The position numbers and the translations under genes are program-made. From Streptomyces brevispora (GTDB lineage Bacteria > Actinomycetota > Actinomycetes > Streptomycetales > Streptomycetaceae), in contig NZ_VIWW01000001.1 of the NCBI RefSeq assembly GCF_007829885.1, positions 1,302,001-1,366,000 of the forward strand: a DNA stretch of 64,000 nucleotides. The letters run 5' to 3'. The notes beneath the pieces were generated by a model, which saw only the letters and a program-made list of their open reading frames with translations, searched no databases and was not told where the DNA came from. This document shows positions 33,998 to 41,932 of this stretch, piece after piece. The first letter of the stretch is position 1; the number at the start of each line of letters is the position of its first letter.

Positions 33998-34798
33998 GTG
34001 GCACTCCGCACCCGTACCCGCGCTCGCACCCGTACCCGCGCTCGCACCCGCACACTCATCGCGTCCGGCGGAGCGGTGCTTGTCGCCCTTGCTCTCACCG
34101 GTTGCGGCAGTACGGACGCCGTCGACGCACCGGTCGAGCACAAGTCGTTCGCGTTCAGTGGGAAGACGCTGACCATCGACACGGCCAATACGACGCTGGA
34201 GCTCGTACCGGCCGATGTGAAGAAGGTCGAGGTGACCCGGCAGGTCGACGGGTGGGTGGTGCTCGGGAACGGGCCCGATCCGAGCTGGATCATGCGGGAC
34301 GGCACGCTGACGCTGAAGGTGAAGTGCGAGGCCTTGATCAGTAACTGTGACTCCAGGCATCAGGTGAAGGTGCCGCGCGGGGTGGCGGTCACCGTGCACG
34401 GGGACAACGGGAGGATCGTCGCGTCCGGGTTCGACACCCCGCTCGATCTGCGCTCCGACAACGGCAGGGTGACCGTGCGCGACTCCAGCGGGCCGCTGAA
34501 GCTGGGGAGCGACAACGGCGGCATCGTCGCCGAGGGGATCTCCGGTTCGTCCGTGACGGCCGACTCGGACAACGGTGCGGTGCGGCTGGGGTTCACGGCT
34601 GTGCCGACGCTGGTGGACACCGTCAGTGACAACGGCGAGGTCGTCATCGAACTGCCGGGCGGCAGTACGTCGTACGCGGTGAGCACCGAGGCCGACAACG
34701 GGAACACGTCGGTGGAGGTGCCGCGCAGTGACGACAGCCCTCATGTGGTGAGGGCCCGGAGCAACAACGGCGAAGTCACGGTGCGAAGCGCGAACTAA
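33998..34798 (+). CDS. DUF4097-type beta-strand repeat lipoprotein
   Basis: 266 residues. An unusual Arg/Thr-rich n-region (RTRTRARTRTRARTRT) leads into a hydrophobic core and the lipobox ALTGC (Cys about residue 31), so it is a surface lipoprotein. The rest is a repeated beta-helix-like pattern with SDNG or DNG turns at regular spacing (HGDNGRI, RSDNGRV, GSDNGGI, DSDNGAV, VSDNGEV, EADNGNT, RSNNGEV), as in DUF4097. Two cysteines (CEALISNC) sit in the first third. Start GTG 33998. Function unknown; adhesin-like domains of this family occur near stress systems. Confidence 0.88.
   Translation: MALRTRTRARTRTRARTRTLIASGGAVLVALALTGCGSTDAVDAPVEHKSFAFSGKTLTIDTANTTLELVPADVKKVEVTRQVDGWVVLGNGPDPSWIMRDGTLTLKVKCEALISNCDSRHQVKVPRGVAVTVHGDNGRIVASGFDTPLDLRSDNGRVTVRDSSGPLKLGSDNGGIVAEGISGSSVTADSDNGAVRLGFTAVPTLVDTVSDNGEVVIELPGGSTSYAVSTEADNGNTSVEVPRSDDSPHVVRARSNNGEVTVRSAN
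34007..34053 (+). repeat. 18-bp tandem repeat in the signal-peptide coding region
   Basis: CGCACCCGTACCCGCGCT occurs twice exactly (34007-34024, 34025-34042), then once in part. It encodes the Arg-Thr-Arg-Ala run. Confidence 0.85.
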
Positions 34799-34869
34799 CC
34801 GGCCCGTGTGTTCGTCCTTACCTGGTGGGAGAATGTACCGGGCAGGGCGAATCGGCACGGGAGAGGGAT

Positions 34870-36246
34870 GTGACGGCGACACACGCGAAGCCGCAGGCGA
34901 GAGCGGGTGCGAGTTCCGCCGTCAGAGATGTCCGCGATGTCCTCGCGTTGATGCTGCTACCGGTGCCGCTGCTTGTCGGCGCATTGCCGGCCGCCTTCGC
35001 CGGCGGTGGTACACGGCGCTGGTTCGGCGGGCGCGGGGAGGGGCAGCGGGCCGAGGCGCAGGCCGCGAAGGACGCCGCCGCCGCGGCCTTCTACGAGCTG
35101 GACACGGCCCAGCGCGATCTTCGGATCTCGATCGAGACGATCACCGCGGTGGACAGTTCCCCGGCCGCGCGCAAGGCCGTCGACGACTTCGCGGCGCTGG
35201 GGCGGCGCATCGACGAGGCCAGCCGCTCCTACATCACCGCCGTCGACGCACACGATCTGGATCGCGACGACCTTGAGCCGTCGATCGCCACGCAGGCCAG
35301 GGCCCAGCTGTCCTCCGCCAAGGACGATCTCCTCCGGGCCAAGGTCGAGCTGGACCGGTTCGCGGCCGGTCTCGGGCCGCTGCTCAGCAGCGCCGAGACC
35401 CAGCTCGCACGGCTCGCACCCGCCGTGGAACGGGCGCGGCAGGCGCTCCTTTCCGCGAGCAATGCTCTCGACGCGGTGCGGCAGTCCGGACTGCGAGCGG
35501 ATGATCTCGCCGCGCGGCTCGCCGCCCTCGCCCCCGAGCTGACCAAGCTCAACCAGGGCGCCGGCCGGCACGGCGTGGCCGAGACTCTCCAGCGTGCCGA
35601 TCAGGTGTTGCGCGATGCCGAGGCCGTACGGGCCGAGGCTGCTCAGTTGCCTGAGCGGGCCGCCGAGATCGATCGCCGGCTCGTGACGCTGCGTACGCGC
35701 GCACAGGCGTTGACGACCCGCTCCGCTTCCGTCGAACCCGTGCTCAGCGAGTTGCGGCGACGGTTCTCGGCCGCCTGCTGGCAGGACCTCCAGCCCGTGC
35801 CCGAGCAGGCTGCGGTCAATGTGCGCCAGGCCGAGGAGAAGCTGAAGGAGGCGGCCAAGGCGCGCGACGAGCAGCGCTGGGCCGATGCGACCTCCCGGCT
35901 GAGTACGGTACGAGCGCTGCTCAACACCACGGACGAGGCGGTGTCCGCGGCCGGTGACCGGTTGCACCGGCTGAACGAGGTGGCCAAGGACCCGCAGCAG
36001 GAGATCCAGCGGACCCGGTTCGCGATCCGGGACGCCCAGCGGCTGGCCATGGCCGGGCGCAACACCCCCGATCCGCGCCATGCCCGTCCGCTGGACGACG
36101 CGGTGGCCCGGCTCGACCAGGCCGTCGCCGGTCTTGAGGGGCGCCATCCCGACTACTGGCACTTCCTCACGGTGACGGAAGGCGTACGGCAGACCGCCGC
36201 GCGCGTGGTCTCCGAGATCCGCGGGGAGCGCGGGGCCGGTATCTGA
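34870..36246 (+). CDS. Membrane-anchored coiled-coil protein of unknown function
   Basis: 458 residues. One membrane segment near residues 22-47 (VLALMLLPVPLLVGALPAAF) is followed by a long Ala/Glu/Arg/Leu-rich helical region with heptads over most of residues 75-400 (AQLSSAKDDLLRAKVELDRF, LAALAPELTKLNQ, VRQAEEKLKEAAKARDEQRW). It resembles the many uncharacterised Streptomyces proteins with a single N-terminal anchor and cytoplasmic coiled coil; a scaffolding role is a guess. GTG 34870 has GAGAGGG upstream. Confidence 0.8.
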   Translation: MTATHAKPQARAGASSAVRDVRDVLALMLLPVPLLVGALPAAFAGGGTRRWFGGRGEGQRAEAQAAKDAAAAAFYELDTAQRDLRISIETITAVDSSPAARKAVDDFAALGRRIDEASRSYITAVDAHDLDRDDLEPSIATQARAQLSSAKDDLLRAKVELDRFAAGLGPLLSSAETQLARLAPAVERARQALLSASNALDAVRQSGLRADDLAARLAALAPELTKLNQGAGRHGVAETLQRADQVLRDAEAVRAEAAQLPERAAEIDRRLVTLRTRAQALTTRSASVEPVLSELRRRFSAACWQDLQPVPEQAAVNVRQAEEKLKEAAKARDEQRWADATSRLSTVRALLNTTDEAVSAAGDRLHRLNEVAKDPQQEIQRTRFAIRDAQRLAMAGRNTPDPRHARPLDDAVARLDQAVAGLEGRHPDYWHFLTVTEGVRQTAARVVSEIRGERGAGI

Positions 36247-36258
36247 CCCGCTCCCCGC
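36221..36258. terminator. Terminator hairpin across the stop codon
   Basis: Arms 36221-36229 and 36250-36258 are 9-base perfect complements; the stop codon of the coiled-coil gene is in the loop. Confidence 0.7.
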
Positions 36259-36425
36259 GCAGGGATCGGCACGGCGGTCGTCCCCCGCCGGGCCGGATGC
36301 TGCTCCTTCGTGCGCCGGGTGTCCGTGCGCGGGGCCTACCGGCTCCGCGCGGCCGTGTGAGCGCTGACGTGCGCCGCACCCGCCGCAGCGCGATCCTGGT
36401 AGTACCCCGCGAAGGAGGCCCCTCC

Positions 36426-37025
36426 ATGGCCGCCCACATACTGCGTCCCGCCCGACGACCCGCAGCCCACCGCAGGGCCACCCGCCTCGATGAGCACCTG
36501 CCCGTCGACCACCGGCTCAGCCGCGTCTACCGGGTCGGGGCGGGGCTGATGGGTCTGGTGCTGCTGGCTTTCGGCATTCTCGGGCTGATCGACAAGATCG
36601 GCTTCTTCGACACCGGCGGTGACACCGTCGCGGGCCTCAGCACCAACGGCGCGCTCAGCGTGCTGTCGATCTGTGTCGGGCTGCTGCTGTTCATCGGGAT
36701 GGTGATCGGCGGCAACTTCGCCTCGTCCCTCAACATGGTCCTCGGCATCGCCTTCATCCTCAGCGGCTTCGCGAACCTCGCGCTGCTGGACACCGGGATG
36801 AACTTCCTCGCCTTCCAGATCCAGAACGTGCTGTTCAGCTTCGTCGCCGGGCTGTTGCTGATGCTGTTCGGGATGTACGGACGCGTCAGCGGCGGGCTCC
36901 CCCACGACAACCCGTACTGGCGGACCCGCCATCCCGAGGAGGCCGCGCATGAGGAGCGCCTCGGTCTGCGGAGGTCGCCCGAGGAGATGCCCGTCGTCCC
37001 GCCGTCCTCCGGGCCGCGGTTGTAA
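36426..37025 (+). CDS. DUF4383 family membrane protein
   Basis: 199 residues with four membrane helices: VYRVGAGLMGLVLLAFGILG, GALSVLSICVGLLLFIGMVI, SSLNMVLGIAFILSGFANLA and NVLFSFVAGLLLMLFGMYGR. This arrangement and the H-x-L-x-R-VYRVGAG start match DUF4383, membrane proteins of unknown function common in actinomycetes. AAGGAGG lies 8 bases before ATG 36426; the frame is open upstream without an RBS. Confidence 0.85.
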   Translation: MAAHILRPARRPAAHRRATRLDEHLPVDHRLSRVYRVGAGLMGLVLLAFGILGLIDKIGFFDTGGDTVAGLSTNGALSVLSICVGLLLFIGMVIGGNFASSLNMVLGIAFILSGFANLALLDTGMNFLAFQIQNVLFSFVAGLLLMLFGMYGRVSGGLPHDNPYWRTRHPEEAAHEERLGLRRSPEEMPVVPPSSGPRL

Positions 37026-37073
37026 AGCCGACCTTCCTGCCGAGCCGTAGCCATTGCCGTGGCAGTAGCCGTT

Positions 37074-37106
37074 GCCACTGCCACTGCCACTGCCACTGCC
37101 ACTGCC
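37074..37106. repeat. Hexanucleotide repeat (GCCACT), 5.5 units
   Basis: An uninterrupted run of GCCACT units lies 48 bases after the DUF4383 gene and 32 bases before the FmdB-like gene, preceded by degenerate units (GCCGTGGCAGTAGCC). Confidence 0.9.
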
Positions 37107-37138
37107 TAGGATCCGCTCTCGGCGGATAGCCTGGGGGC

Positions 37139-37357
37139 ATGCCTCGTTACGAGTACCGCTGCCGCTCCTGCGGAGACACGTTCGAACTCAGCCGCCCGAT
37201 GGCCGAGTCCTCCGCCCCGGCCTCCTGCCCCGCCGGGCATGAGGACACCGTGAAGCTGCTCTCCGCCGTCGCCGTGGGCGGCGCGGCCGGCTCCCCGTCC
37301 GCGCCGTCGGGCGGCGGTGGCGGTGGCGGTTGCTGCGGTGGGGGCTGCTGCGGCTGA
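37139..37357 (+). CDS. FmdB-family zinc-ribbon protein
   Basis: 72 residues. MPRYEYRCRSCGDTFELSRP with CRSCG and ASCPAGH gives the CxxC...C zinc ribbon of the FmdB/CxxC regulatory family (PF09723). The tail is Gly/Cys-rich (GGGGGGGCCGGGCCG). Function unknown, possibly nucleic-acid or metal binding. No clear RBS; translation may begin at or near the transcript end. Confidence 0.88.
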   Translation: MPRYEYRCRSCGDTFELSRPMAESSAPASCPAGHEDTVKLLSAVAVGGAAGSPSAPSGGGGGGGCCGGGCCG

Positions 37358-37378
37358 CCCGACCGGCAGCCCCCGTAC

Positions 37379-37447
37379 GTACCCGGGGGACGTACCCCGG
37401 GTACACACCCACGTACGTCCCCCCGCGCACATACCCGCGTACGTGGG
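37379..37447. terminator. Two inverted repeats between convergent genes
   Basis: Arms 37379-37388/37395-37404 (10 bp, 6-base loop) and 37408-37417/37438-37447 (10 bp, 20-base loop) are perfect, set between the FmdB-like gene and the convergent methyltransferase. GTAC-rich units recur throughout. Confidence 0.75.
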
Positions 37448-37481
37448 GGACGCGCCGCACCGTGCCGCACCGCCGCCGCGG

Positions 37482-38141
37482 CTACCGCTTGCGCGAGAGC
37501 GTCAGGCCGTCCGACACCGTGAGCAGCACGCTGTCCATGCGCGGGTCGGCGGACACGTGGTCGTTGAACTCCTTGATGGCCGCCGCTGCGCCGGTCGCCT
37601 CCGGCTCGGTCACGCGGCCATGGAAGAGCACGTTGTCCGAGGTGATGACGCCGCCCTGACGCATCCGGGGCACCAGTTCCTCCCAGTACGCGATGTAGTT
37701 GCCCTTGTCCGCGTCGAGGTAGGCGAAGTCGATGTGCGGTTCGGCGGGCATCGCTCGCAGGGTGTCCAGGGCGGGGGCGATCCGCAGGTCGATCCGGTCG
37801 GCGACTCCTGCCTTCTCCCATGCCTCACGCCCGTAGGCCGTCCACTCCTCCGAGACGTCGCAGGCGATCAGCAGTCCGTCGGCAGGCATCGCCCGGGCCA
37901 TCGACAGGGCGGAGAAGCCGGTGAAGGTTCCGACCTCCACGATGTGACGGGCTCCGGTCAGCCGGACGAGGAAGGCCAGCAACGGGCCCTGTTCCTCGGC
38001 CGACTGCATGCCCGCATGCTCGGGGAGCCGGGCGTACGTGGTCTCGACGAGCTCTCGCTGCACCGGGTCCAGCGGCGGGTTGTGCGCCAGCATGTACGCG
38101 TACAGCTCGTCCGTGATCTTGGTTTCGTTTCCCTTGGTCAT
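37482..38141 (-). CDS. SAM-dependent O-methyltransferase (family 3, caffeoyl-CoA type)
   Basis: 219 residues. Motif I is IVEVGTFTGFSALSMARAMP (about 70-89), followed by LLIACDVSEEWTAYGREAWE and HIDFAYLDADKGNYIAYWEE (metal-binding D in DADKGN), then GGVITSDNVLFHGRV. These are the signatures of cation-dependent class I O-methyltransferases acting on catechol-type substrates; the natural substrate is unknown. ATG 38141 has AGGGAG 5 bases upstream. Confidence 0.92.
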   Translation of the reverse strand: MTKGNETKITDELYAYMLAHNPPLDPVQRELVETTYARLPEHAGMQSAEEQGPLLAFLVRLTGARHIVEVGTFTGFSALSMARAMPADGLLIACDVSEEWTAYGREAWEKAGVADRIDLRIAPALDTLRAMPAEPHIDFAYLDADKGNYIAYWEELVPRMRQGGVITSDNVLFHGRVTEPEATGAAAAIKEFNDHVSADPRMDSVLLTVSDGLTLSRKR

Positions 38142-38262
38142 CGCAACTCCCTGGTCGGCCGAGTGCTCCCCCGGGCGGGCGGGAACGCGGTGACTGTAGT
38201 CGCCCGGCGGCGCCGCTTCGAGCGAACTCCGCGGCGCGCCGGGTGGCGTGGCACTCCCCGGA

Positions 38263-39090
38263 TCAGACGGGCCGGCGCGGGTCCGACGCCTGGAGGAAGC
38301 GCCGCAGGATCTCCTCGCCCGCGGCCACGCCCCGCTCGGCGGTCTCCTCCACGTGCGGGGCGCTCCAGTGCGCGTCGGCGAGTTCGCCGTGGCCGGGGCG
38401 CCAGCCGCGGTCGGCGGCGAGCAGCAGGTCGGCGTCCAGGAGGGAGTCACCGGCGGCGAGCGTGAGCGTGGCGCCCGTGCGACGGGCGACCTCGCGCATC
38501 GCCGCGCTCTTGGTGAGCGGCCGCGGTACGACGTAGATCTTGCGGCCCTGGAGCGAGACGGTCCAGCCGCGCGGCTCCGCCCACTCGGCCAGCTCCTGCC
38601 TCCAGTCGGAAGGCAGCAGTGCCCGGTCGACGACGAGGTAGGCGAAGAGGTCCTCGGCGACCCGCTCCTTGAGCAGCCAGGCGGGGTCGGCGGCGGATAC
38701 GAGGTGGGCGCGGACCTCCGCGAGCGGGGCGCACTCGTCGGCCAGCCGGCGGGTCACCGTCCGCTGCCAGTCCGGGTCGGACTCGCCGTCCACGAGGATG
38801 TGTCCGCCGTTGGCGCAGATCGCGAACCGGGCCGCGGGTCCCGGGAGATGGATGCGGTGGTACTGCTCGCGGGTCCGGGTGGTGGTCGGTACGAAGACCG
38901 TGGAGCCGGCCAGTTCGACGAGCAGTGCGGCGGCCTCCTCCGTGACGTACGAGAGCGGCTTGTGGTCGTACACCTCGACGCAGAGCAGCCGGGGGGCCTT
39001 CGCGTCCGGCATCGGGAGCTGGAGGGCTGCCGCCGAGTAGATGAGAGTGCGGTCGAGGTCGCTGGCGACCAGTGTGACGGGGGAGGTCAC
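38263..39090 (-). CDS. HAD-family hydrolase of the Ter metabolite cluster
   Basis: 275 residues. LVASDLDRTLIYS is the HAD nucleophile motif; FVPTTTRTREQY, the lysine region of GRKIYVVPRPLTKSAAM and the acidic LAAGDSLLDADLL complete it, with a C2-type cap between. In ter-linked gene sets this HAD enzyme is proposed to dephosphorylate a nucleoside-like intermediate. GTG 39090 overlaps the stop of the upstream gene (GTGA), so the pair is coupled. Confidence 0.88.
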   Translation of the reverse strand: MTSPVTLVASDLDRTLIYSAAALQLPMPDAKAPRLLCVEVYDHKPLSYVTEEAAALLVELAGSTVFVPTTTRTREQYHRIHLPGPAARFAICANGGHILVDGESDPDWQRTVTRRLADECAPLAEVRAHLVSAADPAWLLKERVAEDLFAYLVVDRALLPSDWRQELAEWAEPRGWTVSLQGRKIYVVPRPLTKSAAMREVARRTGATLTLAAGDSLLDADLLLAADRGWRPGHGELADAHWSAPHVEETAERGVAAGEEILRRFLQASDPRRPV

Positions 39091-41825
39091 TTGGACTCCA
39101 CCGCCCTGCCGTCCGCGCCGGTCGCCCCGCGCGTGTACTTGGGGTGGATCAACCCGACGCAGGTGTAAGGGAGTTCGGCGACCTCCTCGACCGGTACGCC
39201 GCGCTGTTCGGCCAGCAGCCTGATGTGTTCCAGGTCCGCGCCCGCGCCGCGCTTGGCGAGGATCTTCCACGGGACCCGGCGCAGCAGGACCCGGGTCGTC
39301 TCGCCGACGCCCGGCTTGACCAGGTTCACGTCGTGGATGCCGTACTCCTCGCTGATGCGCTCCACCGCGGCCCAGCCCTCCCACGTGGGTGCGCGGTCGG
39401 CGGTGAGCAGCTCCTTGACGTCGGCGTCGACCGCGTCGGCGACCTCGCCGAACCGGTCGGCGACGGTGTCGAGGAAGTGGCCGGAGACATCGGATCCGGC
39501 GAGTTCGCGGTAGAACTTCGCACCGTGGAAGTCCTCCGGTCCGACCAGGTCGGAGCGGAGGACGGTACGGGAAATCAGGCCGGACACCGTGGAGTTGAGG
39601 CAGGCCGAGGGGATCAGGAAGTCCTCGCGGGTGCCGTACGTGCGGACGCAGCCGCCGGGATCCGCCAGGACCGCGATCTCCGGGTTGAAGCCCTCCGTTC
39701 CGCCGGAATCCTCGAACTCGGCTATGGCAGCGGCCAGTTCGCGGGTGATGGCGCCCTTCCCGGTCCAGCCGTCGACGAAGACGATGTCGGCCGAGTTGTG
39801 GTGGGCGGCCAGCCAGCGCAGGGCGTTGGCGTCGATGCCGCGGCCGCGCACGATCGAGACGGCGTAGTGCGGCAGGTCGACGCCGTGCCGGTGGCGGGCC
39901 CAGCGGCGCATCAGGACGCCGACGGGGGTGCCGGCCCGGGCCAGCGAGACCAGCACCGGACGGGGGCCGCGCTCGGCGAGGACGGTCTCGGTGACGGTGC
40001 CGACGGCGCGGGCGACACGGGCGGCCGACAGGTCCAGGGCCGCCTTGAACAGGTCCTGGTACTGGTCGGACGGCTGGTACTCGACGGGCAGCGACTCGGC
40101 GTAGTGCGCGCCACCGCTCTGTATCGCCTCCTCGCGCTCCTCGGTGGGCGCCTCCAGCTCGGTGTCCGAGAGATCCTGGAGCAGCCAGCCGACCTCGTCC
40201 GGCGCGTAGGAGGAGAAGGCGGGGCCACGGAGGGGCTCGGGCAGCATGCGGGGTTCATCCTGGCGTTCGGGGGCGTACGACGGTACGGGGGCCGCGGACG
40301 GCAAGGAGACTGCGGACGATAGCGGCACTCCGGACTCGCCGGCCGCCGCGGGTGTCGCCGCCGTCGGTATCGCCTCGGGCGGCATGTACGAGGGGACGAC
40401 CGCGAGCAGGACCTGGGCGGTGTGCGCGGCGAGCTGGGCCAGCAGTCCTTCGGGGGCGTGCAGTTCGGGTGTGTCCGCGGTGGAGTCCACGACGGCCACG
40501 ATCGCGTCGAACCCTGCGCCCGCGACGTTGTACGCGTACCGGTCGCCGGGGCCGTCTGCCGGGTCGTCGTGGGCCGGGAAGACCAGCCGGGTGCGTATCG
40601 CGTAGCCCGGGTCGTCCACCGCGAGGACCGGCGAGCGGGTCGTGGTGGAGAACCGGACCTCGATGTCGGAGCGGTCCTCCAGGGCGGCGCCCAGGCGCAG
40701 GGGTGCGTACATCAGCTCCTCGAAGCCGAGGATCAGCACGCGGCGCGCCCCGTCGTCCAGCGCGTCGGCGATCCGGTCGGCCATGGCGGGGAGCGCCGGT
40801 TCCAGCCGGGCGCGGTGCGCGGGGGTGAAGCCGTGCCTGCCGCCGTCGGGCACACCGGCGGGCCACCCGAGGTCCACCCGGGCGCAAGGGCGGGGGGCGC
40901 CGGATGCCGGTCGCGGTGTCGCCCCCGCCCGCCTCTCATCCTCCTGCGCTACCTCCTCCGCCGTGACCAGCCCCTGCCCCTTCTCCAGGACGCCGTCCGG
41001 GAGGCGGACCGTGCCGGAGTTCCTCGCCACCAGGTCGACGCGGGCGCCGATCTCCGCGGCGAAGTCGGCCAGTCGCCCGTGGTCGGCCGGCGAGCGCATG
41101 TCGACCAGGGCCACGATGACGTAGCGGTTGCGGGGGTTGCGCTCGTGCAGGGCGCGGATGGTGTTGAGAACGGTGTTGCCGGTGGAGAACTCGTCATCGA
41201 CGAGCACGAGTACCGCGTCGGACGAGTACGTCTCCCCCGCGTCCCTCACGTCGCCCGCGCCACTCACGTCGCCCGCATCACGTGCGTCGCCCGCATCATG
41301 TGCGTCACGTGTGTCATGTGTGTCACCCGCGCCGCAGGCATCCCGCGCGCCGCCGACGTCCCCCGCCAGCAGGTCCGGGTCCTCCGGAAGCAGCAGGTGC
41401 GAGGTGGCGTGCGAGTGCGACTCCTCGAAGCCGCCCGCCCGCGCCACGCCCTCGACGGGGCGTCGCGTCGAGTGGAGGTACGGTGCGGTGCCGAGCCCGT
41501 CGGCGACCGCGTGACCGAGGCCGGTGGCCGTCTCCGCGTAGCCGAGCACGACCGCTCGCCGCGCCCCTGCCTCCCCGAGCAGCTCCCGCACCCGGCGGCC
41601 CAGCTCGAATCCGGCACCGTAGACCACCGAGGGGTGCTGCGGCACATGCTTGCCGAGCACCTGGGACACGAGCAGATGTGCTCGCTTGGGGTTGCGCCGC
41701 AGGGCGAGGCCCAGCAGCTCACGCAGTTCGCCGTCGCCCACGAGCTCGACGCCCAGCCGCTCCGCGACCCAGCTACCCGACCACACCACGTTCGCCGTCT
41801 CTTTCGTCGCCGTGCGCCCGCTCAT
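39087..41825 (-). CDS. Fused phosphoribosyltransferase / StiP-like protein of the Ter cluster
   Basis: 912 residues. The N-terminal part (about 1-260) is an orotate-PRTase-like domain: VVYGAGFELGRRVRELLG, GYAETATGLGHAVAD and the PRPP loop VLVLVDDEFSTGNT (205-218). A TRSP-like region follows to about residue 480 (ILGFEELMYAPLRLGAALE, SPVLAVDDPGYAIR). From about 530 to 890 it matches the StiP family, also labelled cysteine protease StiP or PELOTA-linked: SGGAHYAESLPVEYQPSDQY, LVSLARAGTPVGVLM, SIVRGRGIDANALRWLAAHH and VDGWTGKGAI. Elsewhere I recall these as two adjacent genes, so this is a fusion. An Asp/Ala/Gly-rich insert (156-200) precedes the PRPP loop. It is coupled to the downstream HAD gene. 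Confidence 0.88.
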   Translation of the reverse strand: MSGRTATKETANVVWSGSWVAERLGVELVGDGELRELLGLALRRNPKRAHLLVSQVLGKHVPQHPSVVYGAGFELGRRVRELLGEAGARRAVVLGYAETATGLGHAVADGLGTAPYLHSTRRPVEGVARAGGFEESHSHATSHLLLPEDPDLLAGDVGGARDACGAGDTHDTRDAHDAGDARDAGDVSGAGDVRDAGETYSSDAVLVLVDDEFSTGNTVLNTIRALHERNPRNRYVIVALVDMRSPADHGRLADFAAEIGARVDLVARNSGTVRLPDGVLEKGQGLVTAEEVAQEDERRAGATPRPASGAPRPCARVDLGWPAGVPDGGRHGFTPAHRARLEPALPAMADRIADALDDGARRVLILGFEELMYAPLRLGAALEDRSDIEVRFSTTTRSPVLAVDDPGYAIRTRLVFPAHDDPADGPGDRYAYNVAGAGFDAIVAVVDSTADTPELHAPEGLLAQLAAHTAQVLLAVVPSYMPPEAIPTAATPAAAGESGVPLSSAVSLPSAAPVPSYAPERQDEPRMLPEPLRGPAFSSYAPDEVGWLLQDLSDTELEAPTEEREEAIQSGGAHYAESLPVEYQPSDQYQDLFKAALDLSAARVARAVGTVTETVLAERGPRPVLVSLARAGTPVGVLMRRWARHRHGVDLPHYAVSIVRGRGIDANALRWLAAHHNSADIVFVDGWTGKGAITRELAAAIAEFEDSGGTEGFNPEIAVLADPGGCVRTYGTREDFLIPSACLNSTVSGLISRTVLRSDLVGPEDFHGAKFYRELAGSDVSGHFLDTVADRFGEVADAVDADVKELLTADRAPTWEGWAAVERISEEYGIHDVNLVKPGVGETTRVLLRRVPWKILAKRGAGADLEHIRLLAEQRGVPVEEVAELPYTCVGLIHPKYTRGATGADGRAVESK
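41226..41360 (-). repeat. Low-complexity repeat inside the PRTase coding region
   Basis: Degenerate 9-15 base units (GTCGCCCGCATCACGTGC-like on the plus strand) encode a DAGDARDAGDVSGAGD-type run of about 45 residues. Confidence 0.75.
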
Positions 41826-41932
41826 CGGGTCGCACTCGGGGTCACGCCCATCCGGAAACCGTCACCAGGAGGACGTCACCAGAACGCCGTCACCGGAAAC
41901 ACCGCCACCTGAACACCTTCACCGGAACAGGC

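Noticed and set aside
33556..34344. Plus-strand open frame through the tRNA gene
   Set aside because: It crosses the tRNA-Val gene and its terminator, and then the true lipoprotein gene in another frame.
39144..41912. Long plus-strand frames opposite the PRTase-StiP gene
   Set aside because: Low-complexity antisense translation without start signals.
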